NCBI RefSeq assembly: GCF_018139145.2
Contig: NC_059483.1
Span: 2,171,001-2,235,000 of the forward strand
Length of the DNA: 64,000 nt
Direction: 5' to 3'
Source: Gymnogyps californianus
Taxonomy: Eukaryota > Chordata > Aves > Accipitriformes > Cathartidae
Both the position numbers and the translations under genes were made by a program. This document shows, one piece after another, positions 10,494 through 24,100 of this stretch. Within the stretch, counting starts at the first letter, position 1, and every line of letters begins with the position of its first letter. The notes under the pieces are model-generated. The model made no database searches, was not told the DNA's origin, and saw only the letters and a list, made by a program, of their open reading frames with translations.

Positions 10494-13400
10494 AAAAAGG
10501 TGTGGCCTGGCACCACACGTTACACTCAGCAAGCTGTATATTTGCACTGATTTGCCTCTTTGCAGTGTTGGAAGTGGGAAAAATCCTGTTACGGGAGCGG
10601 GCTGGGCAGGAGCCCCGAGAGCAGCAGGTCGTAATTAGGGGCTGGGAGGCCCTCGCTCGCAGACCGCACCTTCCTCTGCATCCTGATAACTCATCTGCAC
10701 AAGAAACAGCCTTGAACGATGCTCCTGAGCAGAAAGTTTCCCCAGTGAAGGGATGATATTTGTTGTTTTCTCTTGACTTTTTGGGGAGGGATGGGGTTGT
10801 CAAGCTAAATTGCTGTTTATAGACATATTTCTCGAAAGGTTTTCCTTTTTCCCTCCTCTTTCTGTGTACATACTAGTGCAGCATAGACATTGCAGAGTTT
10901 AGCTTAGGCTAAGAGAAATCAGCTTTTGTAGAGCCCTGCATTATGCCAGCACAACACAGAACAGAGATTATCACACGAACTCCCACTCAGACTGGGGCCA
11001 TCTCCTCCCGCAAGGACACACACTCTGCAGAGACACCCTCCTGCACCCCCCGGCTCCTGGGTCCAGCCGGGAGCTGCCGCCCCTCATCCCCCGACCCTGC
11101 GAGCACAGCCAGCAGTTCCTTCTCTGTAGAAAACCACTTCTTCCCAGGGCTGACAAGGCTCCTTTACAACCGCCACAGGCTCGGCGTCGCTGCCGCCCCG
11201 GACCTTGCCTGGAGCACCGTGCGGCAGTCCCGGCGACCCGCAGGGCTCCTGCTCCGGCTGCTCCTCATCAGCTCGAACGCCCGTTCTGGGTGTCTGAGCA
11301 TCCCCAAGCTGCCATCACAGGCTGGGCACAGAGTCTGGAAACAGGGTCTGCCACGCCGGCATGTACCTGGGCTTGCTTTATTTTTTTTTTTCTTATAAGC
11401 ATTTTTTAATCTTAATGTCGTACAGTTTCTGTCTACTACAGCTGGTGGAAGGGGCCGGCCAGCTGAAACATCCTGACATCCTTTACACCTGTAAAACACG
11501 GTCTTACCACCTATCTGAACGCCGGGCCAGGAGCCCCTCGGACTGTCCTCCTTCCTCTGCTACACTGAGAAAATTTGAGCCAGGATGATGGATTCAAATC
11601 AGCGGCCCTGCTGTCCAGAACGGCACCGTCACGCAGCAACCACCCCGAGCTGCCCGTGGTAACGTCTCTTGTTGCATGGGTTTCTCACCAACGAGCTACG
11701 TTTGACTGTTTCAAGAATGGCTTTACGTTATCGGTACGTGGTCACATTCCTTCGGTCTGACATCGTTGCTGGGAATTGCTGGTTTTATATTTATGTCAGT
11801 ACAGAGTCTCACTAAGGTCCTTGCTGCCGCTGCTGGAAGGTCCATCTCCTCCCTGCCTTTCCTGGGGACCAGCCATGGAATCAATGGTCCATCAGGGCAC
11901 GCTGAGGCTGCTGCGCCTGGGAAACCCGGAGGGACACCTTTCCGGGCTGGCTCCGCTCGTCATTCTGCACGGCTATCATTAGAGAGTTATTACCAAATTA
12001 GAGGATTATAAGCATAATAACGCAGAGCGAAACTACTAATTTCCAAAGATTTCTCTTTTTTCAAATAAAATATAAGCCCTTTACCAGATGGGTTTTACAA
12101 AGAAGAGCTCTGAAGAAGCAGGCCATGAGGAAAGAGCAGCAGAGTGGAGGGATGAGAAAATGGAGCAGGTTCTCATTAGGGTGCAACGCATGTAATAATT
12201 ACTTGAGGAAGCACGGGGATGGCAGGGCTCATTTCATGCTGGATCCCACAGTGACTGCAAGCTTGCTTGCCTGTGCAGCTGCTACAGGCCTGGAATATAA
12301 TTTTACAGCTCTGTCTAACCCAAACATCCCTTGCCCCTTCCTTCCGGGAACTCTCGGGAACCTGTATCTGATCCAACACGCCACTTGTTTTTTTTTCTTC
12401 CCCTTGGGGCTGAACTGCTCGATAAAGCAGTTACTGCTCAAAAACGGGATTTTAGGCAGCTAGTTCAAATCTGACACCCATCAATGTGGATTAGTCAACT
12501 TTACGCCATAGTCATCGCTCCGGCTTCTTCAGCCTCCCCTGACAAAACTCACACGAGCATCCCCACGATGCTATTACCAGGTGCTCTGGTTTTCCATCCT
12601 CACAGTTTGTCTTATTCAAGGGACCCACCAAAGACCCTCGGATCTGCTGGCAGGCCCCTCGGGACTCCCTTACCGCAGCCCACGCCAGCCCAGGCAGGCG
12701 GCAGGTTTTGGGCTCCCAAAACGCGATGCAGAACCTTCCGCAAACGCTAAATCCACCCACCCCTACCCATTGCCATCACACATTACTAACGTCACCCATT
12801 TCAAACTGTTTTGAGGAAGGTTAAGAGTTGGCTGGTTGAAGCCAAAGTTGTGACTAATATTTTTTGGGGAAAGTACTTTATGTCAAAACAAGTGAATAGT
12901 GAAGCGGAGACATGTGGTACAGAGATGTGTGGAGGTAGGGAGGGGCTTTTTTGTGCCAAATTTCCCTTTTCCCTAAAGGGAGAACCCAAGTTGCCTTATT
13001 TCTTAATGTAGAATGAGACAGAGAAGGAAAACTTCCTTCTTCACTTCTTTTAGAGCCTCGCATTTTCTAGAAAGCCACTGAATCACACCCTTATGATATG
13101 CTGTCATGGAAATGGGCCCCCTCGGCTTTTACTCGCGGCCGCCGCGGGCCAGCCCACCAGCTGGCTTTCATAGCCGCTGAAGCCAGAAGAGCCCCTTACG
13201 TTCCTCCCGCCTGACCCCTGCGTAGCGCAGGCTGTGACTGGGACTGCACTGCAGCCATCCCTTTTTCTCATCGCTCCTTCCCGCAGCAAGAGGCTGCAGG
13301 GTTCGGGCTTTCCAAGTCTTCCCCCAGCCAGAGCAAGCTGTGCAAGCAGGCGCACAGAGAAACCTGTAAGAAAAGCCAGTGGAGTCCAGGCCCAGGGGCA

Positions 13401-16400
13401 ACTGATGCATCCAGCAGACGACTGCAACAGGTTCATTCCTTATGAGCTACAAAGACGACGAGCCGGAGTCAGGTATGTTATACGGAAACATTTGGGTTCT
13501 GTGACTTCGTAAGTGAAATAAAAACAATTATTTTTAGTCATTTACAGCAGGCAAAGGACTCAGCCCTCATAACTACTTTGCTTCCAAAAGTTATTCAAGC
13601 CCTATGGAGCCACATATATTTGCTTATTAACTATGTGACTGTAATAGCAAAGCCTCCTTCCTCTCTCTCAAGCTAAAATGCGGTATGTAAAATGGCACTG
13701 CCTTTTATAGCCCTGTGCCCACAAAGACTCAGCTGCAGAAGTCATTTCCTATTTACATCAAAAAAAAGCACAGTTCAGCAAAGATTGCTGCGATTCCAGC
13801 CAGCAAGGTGCTTTCTGCAGGTGTGGATGGGTGATTCACCCTCCCATCAGCAGCCCAGGGGCTGGCTCCAGCCAGCACCCTCTGCCCACAGGTTATCTTC
13901 ATCCTCCGGCTCCCGGTGCTTCCCCGGGCCTAGGCAATTCCAAACACACCCAAATAAAGTCCCAAATCAATCCTGTCTGGCCTCACCCTCTTTCTCAGCA
14001 GAGGGTTTGGATCGTTTCCATGACTCTTTTTCTCTTCCTTCCAGAGGAAGTCCTCCTTAAAAGCAACTCCCTTTGAAAACCTGAGCCAGAAGATCGGACG
14101 TCGCCTGCCTGCCCCGCTCTCCTAATCTCTTCTGATTAGAGTAACAACCCTCCAAGTCTCTCCTACGCCGCAGACGGGCTTTCCTCTTCCCCCACAAACA
14201 GCATCCCCTTCCAGGGACCAGCCCTATCACCAGTTCCTGACCCCAGTAACCCTTCCCCAGCCCCTATGCCCTTTGTGCTCTCGGCTGCACAGCCCAGACG
14301 TCGGGAGCACCAGGCGAGCTCTGCAGCGGTCGGGGGGAATCTGTTCGGGGGCACCTGGGTCTGTTCCCACCGATAACTACACCGAGGCAGCAGGGAATTA
14401 GGAACTGCACACGGAAATAAAACATCCCATGGCATAAACAGCTGGCTGAAGCCCGTCAGTTTTGGCTGCTCTTTAAAAACTCATCGGAAATACTAAAATA
14501 CACTGATTTTTGCTAGCCATCCCTTGGGAATGCTGGTATTGTTCCCAGCCAGCAGTGAGGAGCTGTCAGGATGCCCAGAGCATGACATGACCGGCTCGAC
14601 GCCTCTGGCAACCCCAGTTTCACTGGAAATCACGGTGCTGGGCTGGACAGTCTGGTGCTGTGGCTTTGCCACCGTCCGGACTTCAGCCCTCTCGGTGCTA
14701 ATGCACAGCAAAAGGCACTTCCTGAAGACAGATTTTTAAAAAATCAATTGTATCACTGTCAGCTAACCAAAACCAGGACTCGTTTCAGATAATCTTCACA
14801 GATAGGTACAGGGGAAATACAAACCAGGCGACCTCAGGAACAACCCACCTTCGCAGAGATTGCTCCATTAATCATTTTGGCTGCAACTCAGCATCACCAA
14901 AATTAGAGAGGTTTGAGGTTAGCTTTTCAATATGAGAAGCCGTGTCACATTGTGACTAGATACTGTGCTGAAATTCAGCTGCCGGAATTATGGAGGTGGA
15001 AGACCTTTATTTAGCCCGATCTTCCATCGTGAAACCTCCTCCAGATTTCCAGCAAAACCCCTCTTGGAGCGTGTCAGAGTGCTGAGTAACAGGACCAGTT
15101 CAGCTGACTGCCGTGACCTCCTCCGAGCTGCTTAGCCTTGTGTATTTTGGATACCAAACTATTTTCATCAGAAAGTAACTTCCTCAGAAAGTTAGTGGGA
15201 GATCTTTACTTTTGATTTTCTTATGGGTTTTTTAAATACAAATAAATTCTATTTCTGTTTGCAAAGAAAACTCTGAAACCTCCTTTAACCATAAAGCAAT
15301 TTTGAAGCACATTCTGCATTTGCTTCAGTGGTGCTCTTGCCTCTCCTGCGGCCAGCCATGGCTGTCATTTTATTCATCACTTAGCAACATTTACGAGCAT
15401 GAGTTTGTGCAGTGCCGGGGTCACCACACCCACTACCAAATCACACATCCACACAGCCAACCTTCCAGAAAAAAGAAATTAAAAAAAATCTACTCTTTTG
15501 GCATCTCATTCCCACTACTCAAACATTACCGATTCGGGGTGGAAATTCCCTGGCAGGAGCTTCTGTTTCCATTCTGCATGTTCCTCAGAAAAGTGGTGAA
15601 GAAAGTTTTAGGAGGTGAGGTGTGGTGTGCTAGAGCTGCAGCCTCACCCAGGACTCACTCAGACTCTTTAACCGTAACCCCAGCATGTGTTAAAGTTGGG
15701 GCAACGATGGGGACCGCTTGGAGATGTCTGACGTTGCTTAACCGAAGCCAGCTGCGTTCTCCTAATCGCCTGAACGGTGATGCTCTCGGGCTCCAAGGCA
15801 GGAGAAGCCGCTATGCGGTTTTGTGAAGAGGTGGGTGCCCATGCGTGCCCGCCGTACAGACAGACCTCCCTGGTGCTCCCTGCCAGACCTGCACTCAGCT
15901 CGCACGGTGGAAGCGATAGCCTTCATCCTTGGTCAGGAGAGCGTGCAAACACACGGCACTCCCATGCCAGGAATCAACGCCTGCCTCTGGCACAGGCTCC
16001 AGCTCCCAACTAAGAACAAGATGCAAGCGGCCAAAGGAAGGCCCGACCTCCATCCCACCCCACCACAGGACAACCAGCCATTTGTGGTACTTCTCTCAGC
16101 TGGCTCGAGAGGCACCTTTTGCTCATGCACAACTTCCCCTCTGCATTGTGTCCTCCCCTCAGTGCCGCCACGGAGCCGTGGCGATGCCACCAGGGCTGGC
16201 CGGAGGCGGCAGACAAGGCAGGAGCACAGCCACATCACCGATGGGACATTCACGACCCGCCGTCCCTTGCCACCACTGTCCCATCTCGTTTCTTTCCAAT
16301 TGCAAGACACGGAAAACCCCCAGAGCCTGATACCAACCACGTACCGAGGGCAGCTGAGGAGGAGAACAGTGACTCAGAGGAGGGGAGACTTCCAGGTCGG

Positions 16401-19400
16401 CCCGGCTGCGGGGGAACCGCCGGCACCCGTGTCCCACGGGGAAGTGAGATGGGGAAGCGGAGCAAGCTGGCACAGGAGGAGGTCAGCAACGGGTCAGGTG
16501 GGCACGCAGAGGCATTTCTGAGCTTGCTTTCGGATGAAATTTGGAAACCAATGCGTCTCTCACGAGGGCGTACGACGTGGGTAGATATACACATATGTCT
16601 GTCTAGATGCCCCCCTCCCCCAGCATTCAGAATATAAGGTTTTTCTTTACTTTTATTGCCGGTGCTATCACTCAATCGTCATATTTTATCTCTATGGACA
16701 GTTCCTGTATCAAATTCTGCCAGTAAAGTGCTCTGGGACTTTTTAGTACGAAAAGCACCGTGTAAGTTTAAAACTCTATCTCTCAGTGCCATTAAAATTA
16801 CCTAGAAATAATGTAATCCCTTCAATTCTGGAAACTCAGCATGATGCAGGATTTAATCTCTACCTGTCATTGGCCAAGTACATTCTTGTACTCCACCAAG
16901 ATGTCTTAGCAGCTGCCCTAAAGTGAATACAATGCCACAATTTCTGCTGTTAGGCTGATGATTGATTGATTGATTTTTGCTGCTTGGATAAAGAGAAGGA
17001 AAGAAGTGAAACAGTGAAATGAATAGAAGTGAAACCACTAGTTACGCTGAAAACACAGCTTCGTTAGGAGAACTGCACTACCCGCCACATATCACAACAT
17101 CTGATTTCTGCAGCCTGGATGGCAATGCCTCGTCACTTAAATGTCAGACTATGGCCCATGACACCCAGAAAACCACGGCAGTACAAATCCTGTGCTGTTC
17201 CCTGCCTCCCTTCCCCAAGGCAAAGAATTAGGAACAGCGAAAACAAAATCATGGGACTGAAATAATAAGAATTAAAAAAAAAAAAAGACATCACAAGACC
17301 GGTGGTTTGGAGCCGGGCAGCGCAGGGAGGGTTGCCCGCAGCCAGAGCACTGCGTGCGGCACGGCGCAGCCCTTTGCGACGCAGGGACCACCGCTCAGGC
17401 TCTTGTCGCCTTGAAGCACCACGCAGGACCTTTTCCGCTGGGATTTCTCCCTCCTGTCTATCTTTTTCCAGCTCCTCAATCTGCACCTGAAAAGAGGGCA
17501 CGGAGGAGACAATTTGATTTACTGAATTTTATCTTTTTTTTTTTCCCCCCATAAGGAAACATCCTTTTTTTTTCCCCCATGAAATTTTCAAAACCTGTAC
17601 ATTTTGGGGATGAAAGCTCCTCTGTACGTCTTCAGCTAAAGAGGGACTTGGACTTCCCACCTGCCACTCTGGGACTGATGCAAGCAGGATAGCGAGCAAG
17701 CTGACTCCCATTTCCCAGGAGACGGTTCAGCCAGATTTAGGAAAAACTGAGCAGTCTCCTGTGCCAGGACCCATCGCAGATGCTGGTGGAGAGGCAGGGA
17801 TCTAGCTCGAGCACTTGAAGGCTGTGCTACGGCTCGTTGCCAAACGATGCAGCAGAAGAGTCCGTGATCGGCAGCATGCACAGACGCTGGGCTCAGCTCT
17901 CCACGGGGGAGCCCCAACCATTCAGGCTCTGCACCTAAATACGTAAGATGGGGTCCCCTCGCTCTGGTCTGAATGGGGAAGAGAAGCATTTGACCTTGCC
18001 TACAGCAGTCCTGTTACTCCCCGGTGACTACGTAGGGACCTCAGGCAGCCTTTCTCCCGCCCCGTGGCCCCGTACGTCAGAGAAGACGTTCGGTCAGATG
18101 TGTCGTCCACTTCCCCGCTGTGGCTGGAGCCAGGGAAAGCCCCAGAACAGGAAGGGACGGGGTGAGACCTCGTGCCCAAACACGCCTCACCAGGAGGCAG
18201 ATGCTCTGTGGTCTCTCCCGCGTGGCATGACCCGAGCGCACGTCACGTATGCTGGCATACGTGCACAGCGGTGTGGCTCCCTGCGTGTACCTACAGCAGG
18301 ATGGATGCCATCCGGTGGGATTTCTGCATTAGGAAAGATGATCAGTTGACCTTCAGAACAGAGGTACGATTTTCATTACCTCGAATGCAGGGTTTTATGG
18401 TGAGACAAGCACTGTGCGAGTGCCCTCTCACTTGGGATGCACGTGGAGACCGGCCGTTCAGATCCGCTCTGTCTTCCTCCCCTCATTACCCCTTATAAAT
18501 CAGTCCTGAAAGCCATTTTCAAAAACTTCAGGCTAAGGCCACTAAATGTTCCCTGGCTCCATCACAGTGGAGTTCATCACTGGTAAATTATTTTGCTAAA
18601 TCCGTTGAGCGGTTATTCATTCAACAAGAACAGCGCAAGAACCCCAAAATATGCTGTGTTTGTGGCAGCAAGCAACCTGCACATTCCCTGAGCGCCTCTG
18701 CGTTCGGAGGTGCCAGAACTGTTAACTAATATTGGCAAATCAAGCTTTGCAATAACCCCAATCGTCTGACTCCTGGTCTTGTGCCTTGATCACAAGACAA
18801 TCCTTGCCTCTGCAAGAGCACTGAGAGCGAGGGATGAAACATCACTTCTGTTGCCCAACACCTCCCCCACGGACATGTTCCACTCAGACCTTGGTATTCA
18901 TGGAGGAGCGCCAAGAAACCAATGTAATAACAAAAGCAATTCCAGGGCAGCCTCGTGTGGGGCTCTTCTATAAGCTCCGATCAGAAGCTCTGAGCTATCA
19001 AGGTTTTTTCACTCCCATCTTGGTAATCCCCGATTTTTACAGCACAGATTTAGGACTGAGGTGAACCTCAGGCAGGCAAGCCTGCACCGTGAGCAATACC
19101 AGATTTGGCCATGTGAAGTCTTGTTTCTTAGGGGAAAAAACAAAGATAACACCCTGGAAACTAAACACGACTTTCTGTATTCTTTCTTTTTCTTCTTATG
19201 AGGCCAGTGGGGCCACTGCATGCTTGAAAAAATACAAATGCAATGCCTCTGATTAATTTATATGGAAACTGGCTCCAGCCTACAGTAAGGCTTCAGTACC
19301 AGGATAAGTTTTGCTCAACGGAACATCTTTATAAACTGAAAGCTCCGTGGGTTCATCTACTCAGGATATCCCTGTTTCCTGATCCTGACCCAAAGCCCAC

Positions 19401-21160
19401 TCGGAGCCTTTCCACTGGCTGCAGTGAAATTTGGATCAGATCAGCTAAACAGAGCTGCGACTGGCTTCTCCGCAAACTCCAGCAGACCAGTCAGCCCCAG
19501 GTCCTTAGGGTACTTAGGCAGTTAACGCGGGTCAAACTGGTGAGCACGAGGTGCCCGCAGAGCCTGGGAGCTGAGCCCCGCTCTCCCTCCACGGCTGGTC
19601 CCATCTCCGGCGCTGCCGCCCTGCCTCGCCCAGCCTGCACAGGGGAACGAGCTCTGGTCTGCGTGGACCAGAGATGCTCAGGTGTTCGGTTTTAATTTCT
19701 AAAATGTCCCGACATAAAATAAGGATCTGTAAAGGCAGAAGCAAAGCCAAGGAATGTGTTGTTGCTACTGATACTCTGGGTCGGGTGCTTGCTTTGCCTG
19801 TATTTACATGCTTTGGGGAGTCATTCCCTGTCTTGTAGAACTGCTTTCATGCAGCATTAATAGTTCTCGAGCATCCTGGAGCTCACTCCACTCTCTTTCT
19901 CATTAGGCAAGTGACTTTTTCTTTCTGTAATCAATAATGACCCTCTCCAGAACTAGCTAATTTGGAAAAAAAAATGTTTTATTGATCACATTTTTACTGA
20001 TCTAAACTGAACTGTCTTTCCTTAGGAGACAGACAACGTGACTTTTCATTACCCTACGCTCTCTCCCTTGGCTTGACCCATTTCCTTTCTTTTTTTCCCC
20101 TCTTGCCAATTGAATCAAATCCTGTAACTAACCTTTAAGGGTTCCTTAGTCTTTATTTTGTTCCTATTAACCTTCTGTTTCTCTGGATAATTCTGCAGCC
20201 AAGAGTAGGTGTGACTCCCACGTTACAAGTCTAGCTGTGCTGTTGACTCATGTGCTGTGCTCGCAAAGCCAGCTCCTTTAATGGGAAGGCTTATGCAATG
20301 TAGCGAGGTCTCCCAGAGCATATGCTCTTACTCGAGTTGTGAGATTTCTGCTTGTTCTCTCTGCTAAATGAGACTGAAAACGCTGGTGGGCCGCACAGAA
20401 GGTGCACGCTATTTCATGAGCCCTTACTATGCCCTGAATACGCACACGAATCCCCGGGCCCCCGCACAGCCCATATGAAAGGTACTTTGGGCAGATTCCC
20501 CCCTCCCTAGACCCAAAAATCAAATATCTGCAAAGAGATGCTTCTTGGCTCCGGATCGTGGCGATGCAGCAGAGAAGCAAGTGCCGCTCTGAGCGGGCAG
20601 GCTGGCTGCAGGCTGCCTGCCCTCCCAGAGCTCAGTGCGTTACCCAGCGAGGAGCCCTGGCTTTTTAAAGGCCACTTTATGGTATATAGAGATTATATAA
20701 AGTGAACTTAACAGACGGTCAGATTTGGCCTGTCATGTTGGGAGGGCTCTCACACAGATTTTTTTTTTTTTTTTTAAAGGAGGGAAACTAGCAAGACATG
20801 TGGTGAAAAACACCCTATAGCTTTTAACTAATGTCTTTGAGATCTAGCCATCTGTTACCATGAACTTCAAGTGAGAAGCAGCCACCATTTTGAAGGCAGC
20901 CGCTTAAAAAAGTGAGAGGATTTAGCCCTCGGTTCCTTGGACAGAAACCTGCTTCGATGCCCGCCTGAAAGGCCAACGCACGAACTACAAACCTCTCTGG
21001 GTAAGATTGCATCTTCCCTGCAAGGCTGAGTAAAAGCTGAGCTCATGGCTACAAAATTCCTGACGCTCCCGCCCCCGGTGCAGGAGGAAGCGAGCCGGGG
21101 CGGATGCGGGGGGCACTGACCCCCCCATGCGGGACCCCCGGCAGGCAGGAGACACCGGCA
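10494..21160. other. Intergenic: no gene recognised
   Basis: No coding signature is seen. The longest frame (15823-16521, plus strand) is broken into overlapping frames on both strands and looks compositional. Minor A/T tracts lie near 12388, 15480, 17274-17286 (A13) and 17531, and a T17 run at 20759-20775. A short ATTG tandem lies near 16962-16975. Confidence 0.6.
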
Positions 21161-21165
21161 TCCCT

Positions 21166-21167
21166 GG

Positions 21168-21198
<31 letters not shown>
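21166..21198. repeat. (GGCA)8 tetranucleotide microsatellite
   Basis: Eight perfect tandem copies of GGCA plus one base. It explains the Leu-Pro-Ala-Cys repeats in minus-strand frames over this position. It is probably length-polymorphic. Confidence 0.9.
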
Positions 21199-24100
21199 CT
21201 GGGACCGAACGAGCCAGAGCTGCGCAGGTCAGAGCAGCCTCTGCTATTTCCTGCGCGGCTCGATGCCACCCAGCCCATAAACTCACAAGGTTCATAAAAT
21301 ACAAAAATAAAACCTCCTTAAAAGCCCTGCTACGGAAAGGAAAAAAAAGCCATCTCCTGCAACCCAGCTGACGTACTGCCCGCTCCATTTTTAAGCCCGG
21401 TTTTCCCACAGCGTGCTTTGAAAAACCGGGTTCGAGGCAGAGCCTTTGCGAGGCGGCACTGCGTCACCGCGGCCCTTCGCTGGAAGTTCTGCGGAAAGCC
21501 GGCTGAAACATTAACCTGGGGCTCGCTGCAACGCTCCCGGTGGCACCTTTCCCAAAAGGAGATTAAACCCAGCAGCTGCCGATATGGAAACCAACTGTTT
21601 GAACTGCAGTGCACTTACATATGCTAATCGCGCGAAGCCACCGACTCCTGCTGCAAACGTGATGCAGGAAATGACTAAACATTTAGTGCTTGTTATTTAG
21701 CAGTATTCCTGGAGACACGTAGGTGGTGTGGACAGCATGGTATGTGCATTAAAGTGCAATTTAGGTCAACGATTCTTTGAAAGGACCATTCTTTCTTCCC
21801 GCCCCCCCCCCCCTTCTCCTTTCAGGGACATTTGCTATTCAAAGATTAACTTTTCCAGCTATCTTTTCCAAACAGTTCCCATCAGCTCAAAATAAAATAA
21901 AAAGGGGGGAAAGGCTGTAGGAATTACCCTGTTTTAATACTGAAATATCTCTGCAAACTTTATCTCATTTTATCTATTTTTAATGCTTAGAAGAAGAATT
22001 TAAAAGAAGCTTTACAAGGAAAAGTGCATGTTTAGACAAAACCAATAACGTTTAATGAGGTGTCTGAGTCTAACTTTTTAACAGGTGAACTGACAACCCA
22101 AAATGAAAGCCAGCCCCGGAAAGACCGGCCAAATACGGGCTGTGGGAAGGCATCAGCACAGCTTCAGCTTACGCTGCGGCGTGCCGGGGCTGCGATTCTC
22201 CTTTTCCATGGATCCTCCGGCACCCAGCAGTTCGTGAACCATCTCCGAGAATGCGAGGCAGTGCCTCCAGCATGGCCCCGGCGCCCGGGGGACCTCATCA
22301 GGAAACGCAAATGTTCTCTGAAAGCCGCTAAAAAGCTATCAAAAGCATGTGCTGCATAAATCTATCATTATACCTTCTATCAATATACGCATTATTGTAA
22401 GGAAAACTAGTACATCCACCACACCCAAAAGGAGCTGAAGGCTCCTCGCCCTCCCGGGAGACACGGAGACCCAGGGGAGATAAGGCTGCTGCAGAAAAGC
22501 GTTGCATCTCTGAGCACGGAGTTCACCTGCAGTGGGAGCAGACCCATGAAACCCCCAGGTTTCTCCCCAACGCTGAGGGACTCTGACACTCTTTTCAGTG
22601 GGAGTCAGAGCAATCCCTCACTGGAATCGGTGGCAAGTCTCCAGTGGGGCTGGGAGAAGGGAGCTAGGTTTGCTGGGAGGACGGGTTTGCCGGGAGGACA
22701 GGCCTCTAACGCAGGCATCACGAAAGAAAAGGTCTCTTTGCTAAAGAAAAAAAAAAATTTATTGATGACGATGCAGTTTCCTGCCAGAGCACCAGCAGCG
22801 AGAAATTCAGAAGACCCTTTTCAAACAGGAATGAGACCGGGCAGAACGCTGGTCTTCTCAGGCCACCTACTTTTTTCCACCCAAGGACCAGCTAAACAAA
22901 ATCCCAGGAAAAGCTCATTTGTATCCATTTAATTATTTAATCAATAGCCCTGCTTTCAAATCTCCTCCTCACCCTCGCTCAAGAAAAGCCTGGCGTCCCT
23001 CACAGTATCTGTGATATCCAGGGGACCGCAAAGCATTTTAGGGGGGACTGCTACGGGAGTTGAATTTAAGTTAAATTTAATTAAAAAGACGTTCAATTAA
23101 ATACACGCAGCCAGCGACAGAGCAAGGGGAAACAACAGCTACAACACTTGCCAAAGCTCACCGCGCGTTTGGGTACAAAAGCTGGCTTTGAGGAGGGCGA
23201 GCGTGCCGCCGGGATGCCCAGGTTATTCCGATGTCTTTCCAAGAGCTCCACGGGTCCTGCGGTTGCCAACTGGGCACAGAGCAGGGGCGGGCAGGAGGGA
23301 GCTGGGCAGATCATCTTCTCCCCAGGACATCACCTCCAGCAGCCTCCTGCCCCGGGCATGAACCCGTCCCCTCCTGACCCAGCAGATCCCAACACCAGTT
23401 GAGTCATCCTGACATTTAACAGTGCAGACTGGCTGGCTACTGCTAACTATTGTTGAACCAGGAGAGGGATTACCACAAAATTTAAGTCCAAATAATTTTT
23501 AAAAGCTTCTTACTTTCTTTTGCAAGTCTTTTCTTCAAGTGTTTCACATGCGACAGAAGGCAATAGCTGCGGATGACTCTGAGATGCTATTAATGGTCAC
23601 CAGGCAGCGCTTGTCTATCAGATAACATCTTCTGAGAAGAATTTTTCAAATCATTGGGAAATCTCAGATGAACTTGAGATGTGTCTCTGGAGGCTTACAT
23701 CAGCTGGGATACACGTCTCTTTGGTTAAGTAGCCAGGACGGGTCAGACCCACGGTAAACGGATTGTGCTTTTGCATGAACCACAGTTTTATTAAAACTTC
23801 CTCGTGGCAATGGGCTGCGGAGATACATCGGGTGTGAGTCTCGTGGGAGAGTCAAGAGGCATGAAAACCCAAAGTAAAATGCAAAAGGGCTCAAAATAAC
23901 CCCTTTGATTATGCAAAACACTACACATAACTGTCTTTAGTTTTCTCATGTCTCATATTTTCTTCCCTCCCTTTCCCTTGCTCCCTAGTTTTGGTTTGCT
24001 CCTGATTCACACTGCTCATCTGAGGTTGGGACCAGACAGCGGCACCACCAACCCCTCAAGAGCAAGCTTGTGCTTGGCCAATTTTCCAGCATTAACTGCC

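Noticed and set aside
15302..16675. Cluster of overlapping frames of 100-232 codons on both strands
   Set aside because: Several frames overlap on both strands and none has a domain; compositional effect.
21428..21438. GGGTTCGAGGC, resembling a tRNA B box
   Set aside because: It deviates from the consensus, and there is no A box at the right spacing, no acceptor stem and no Pol III terminator in place.
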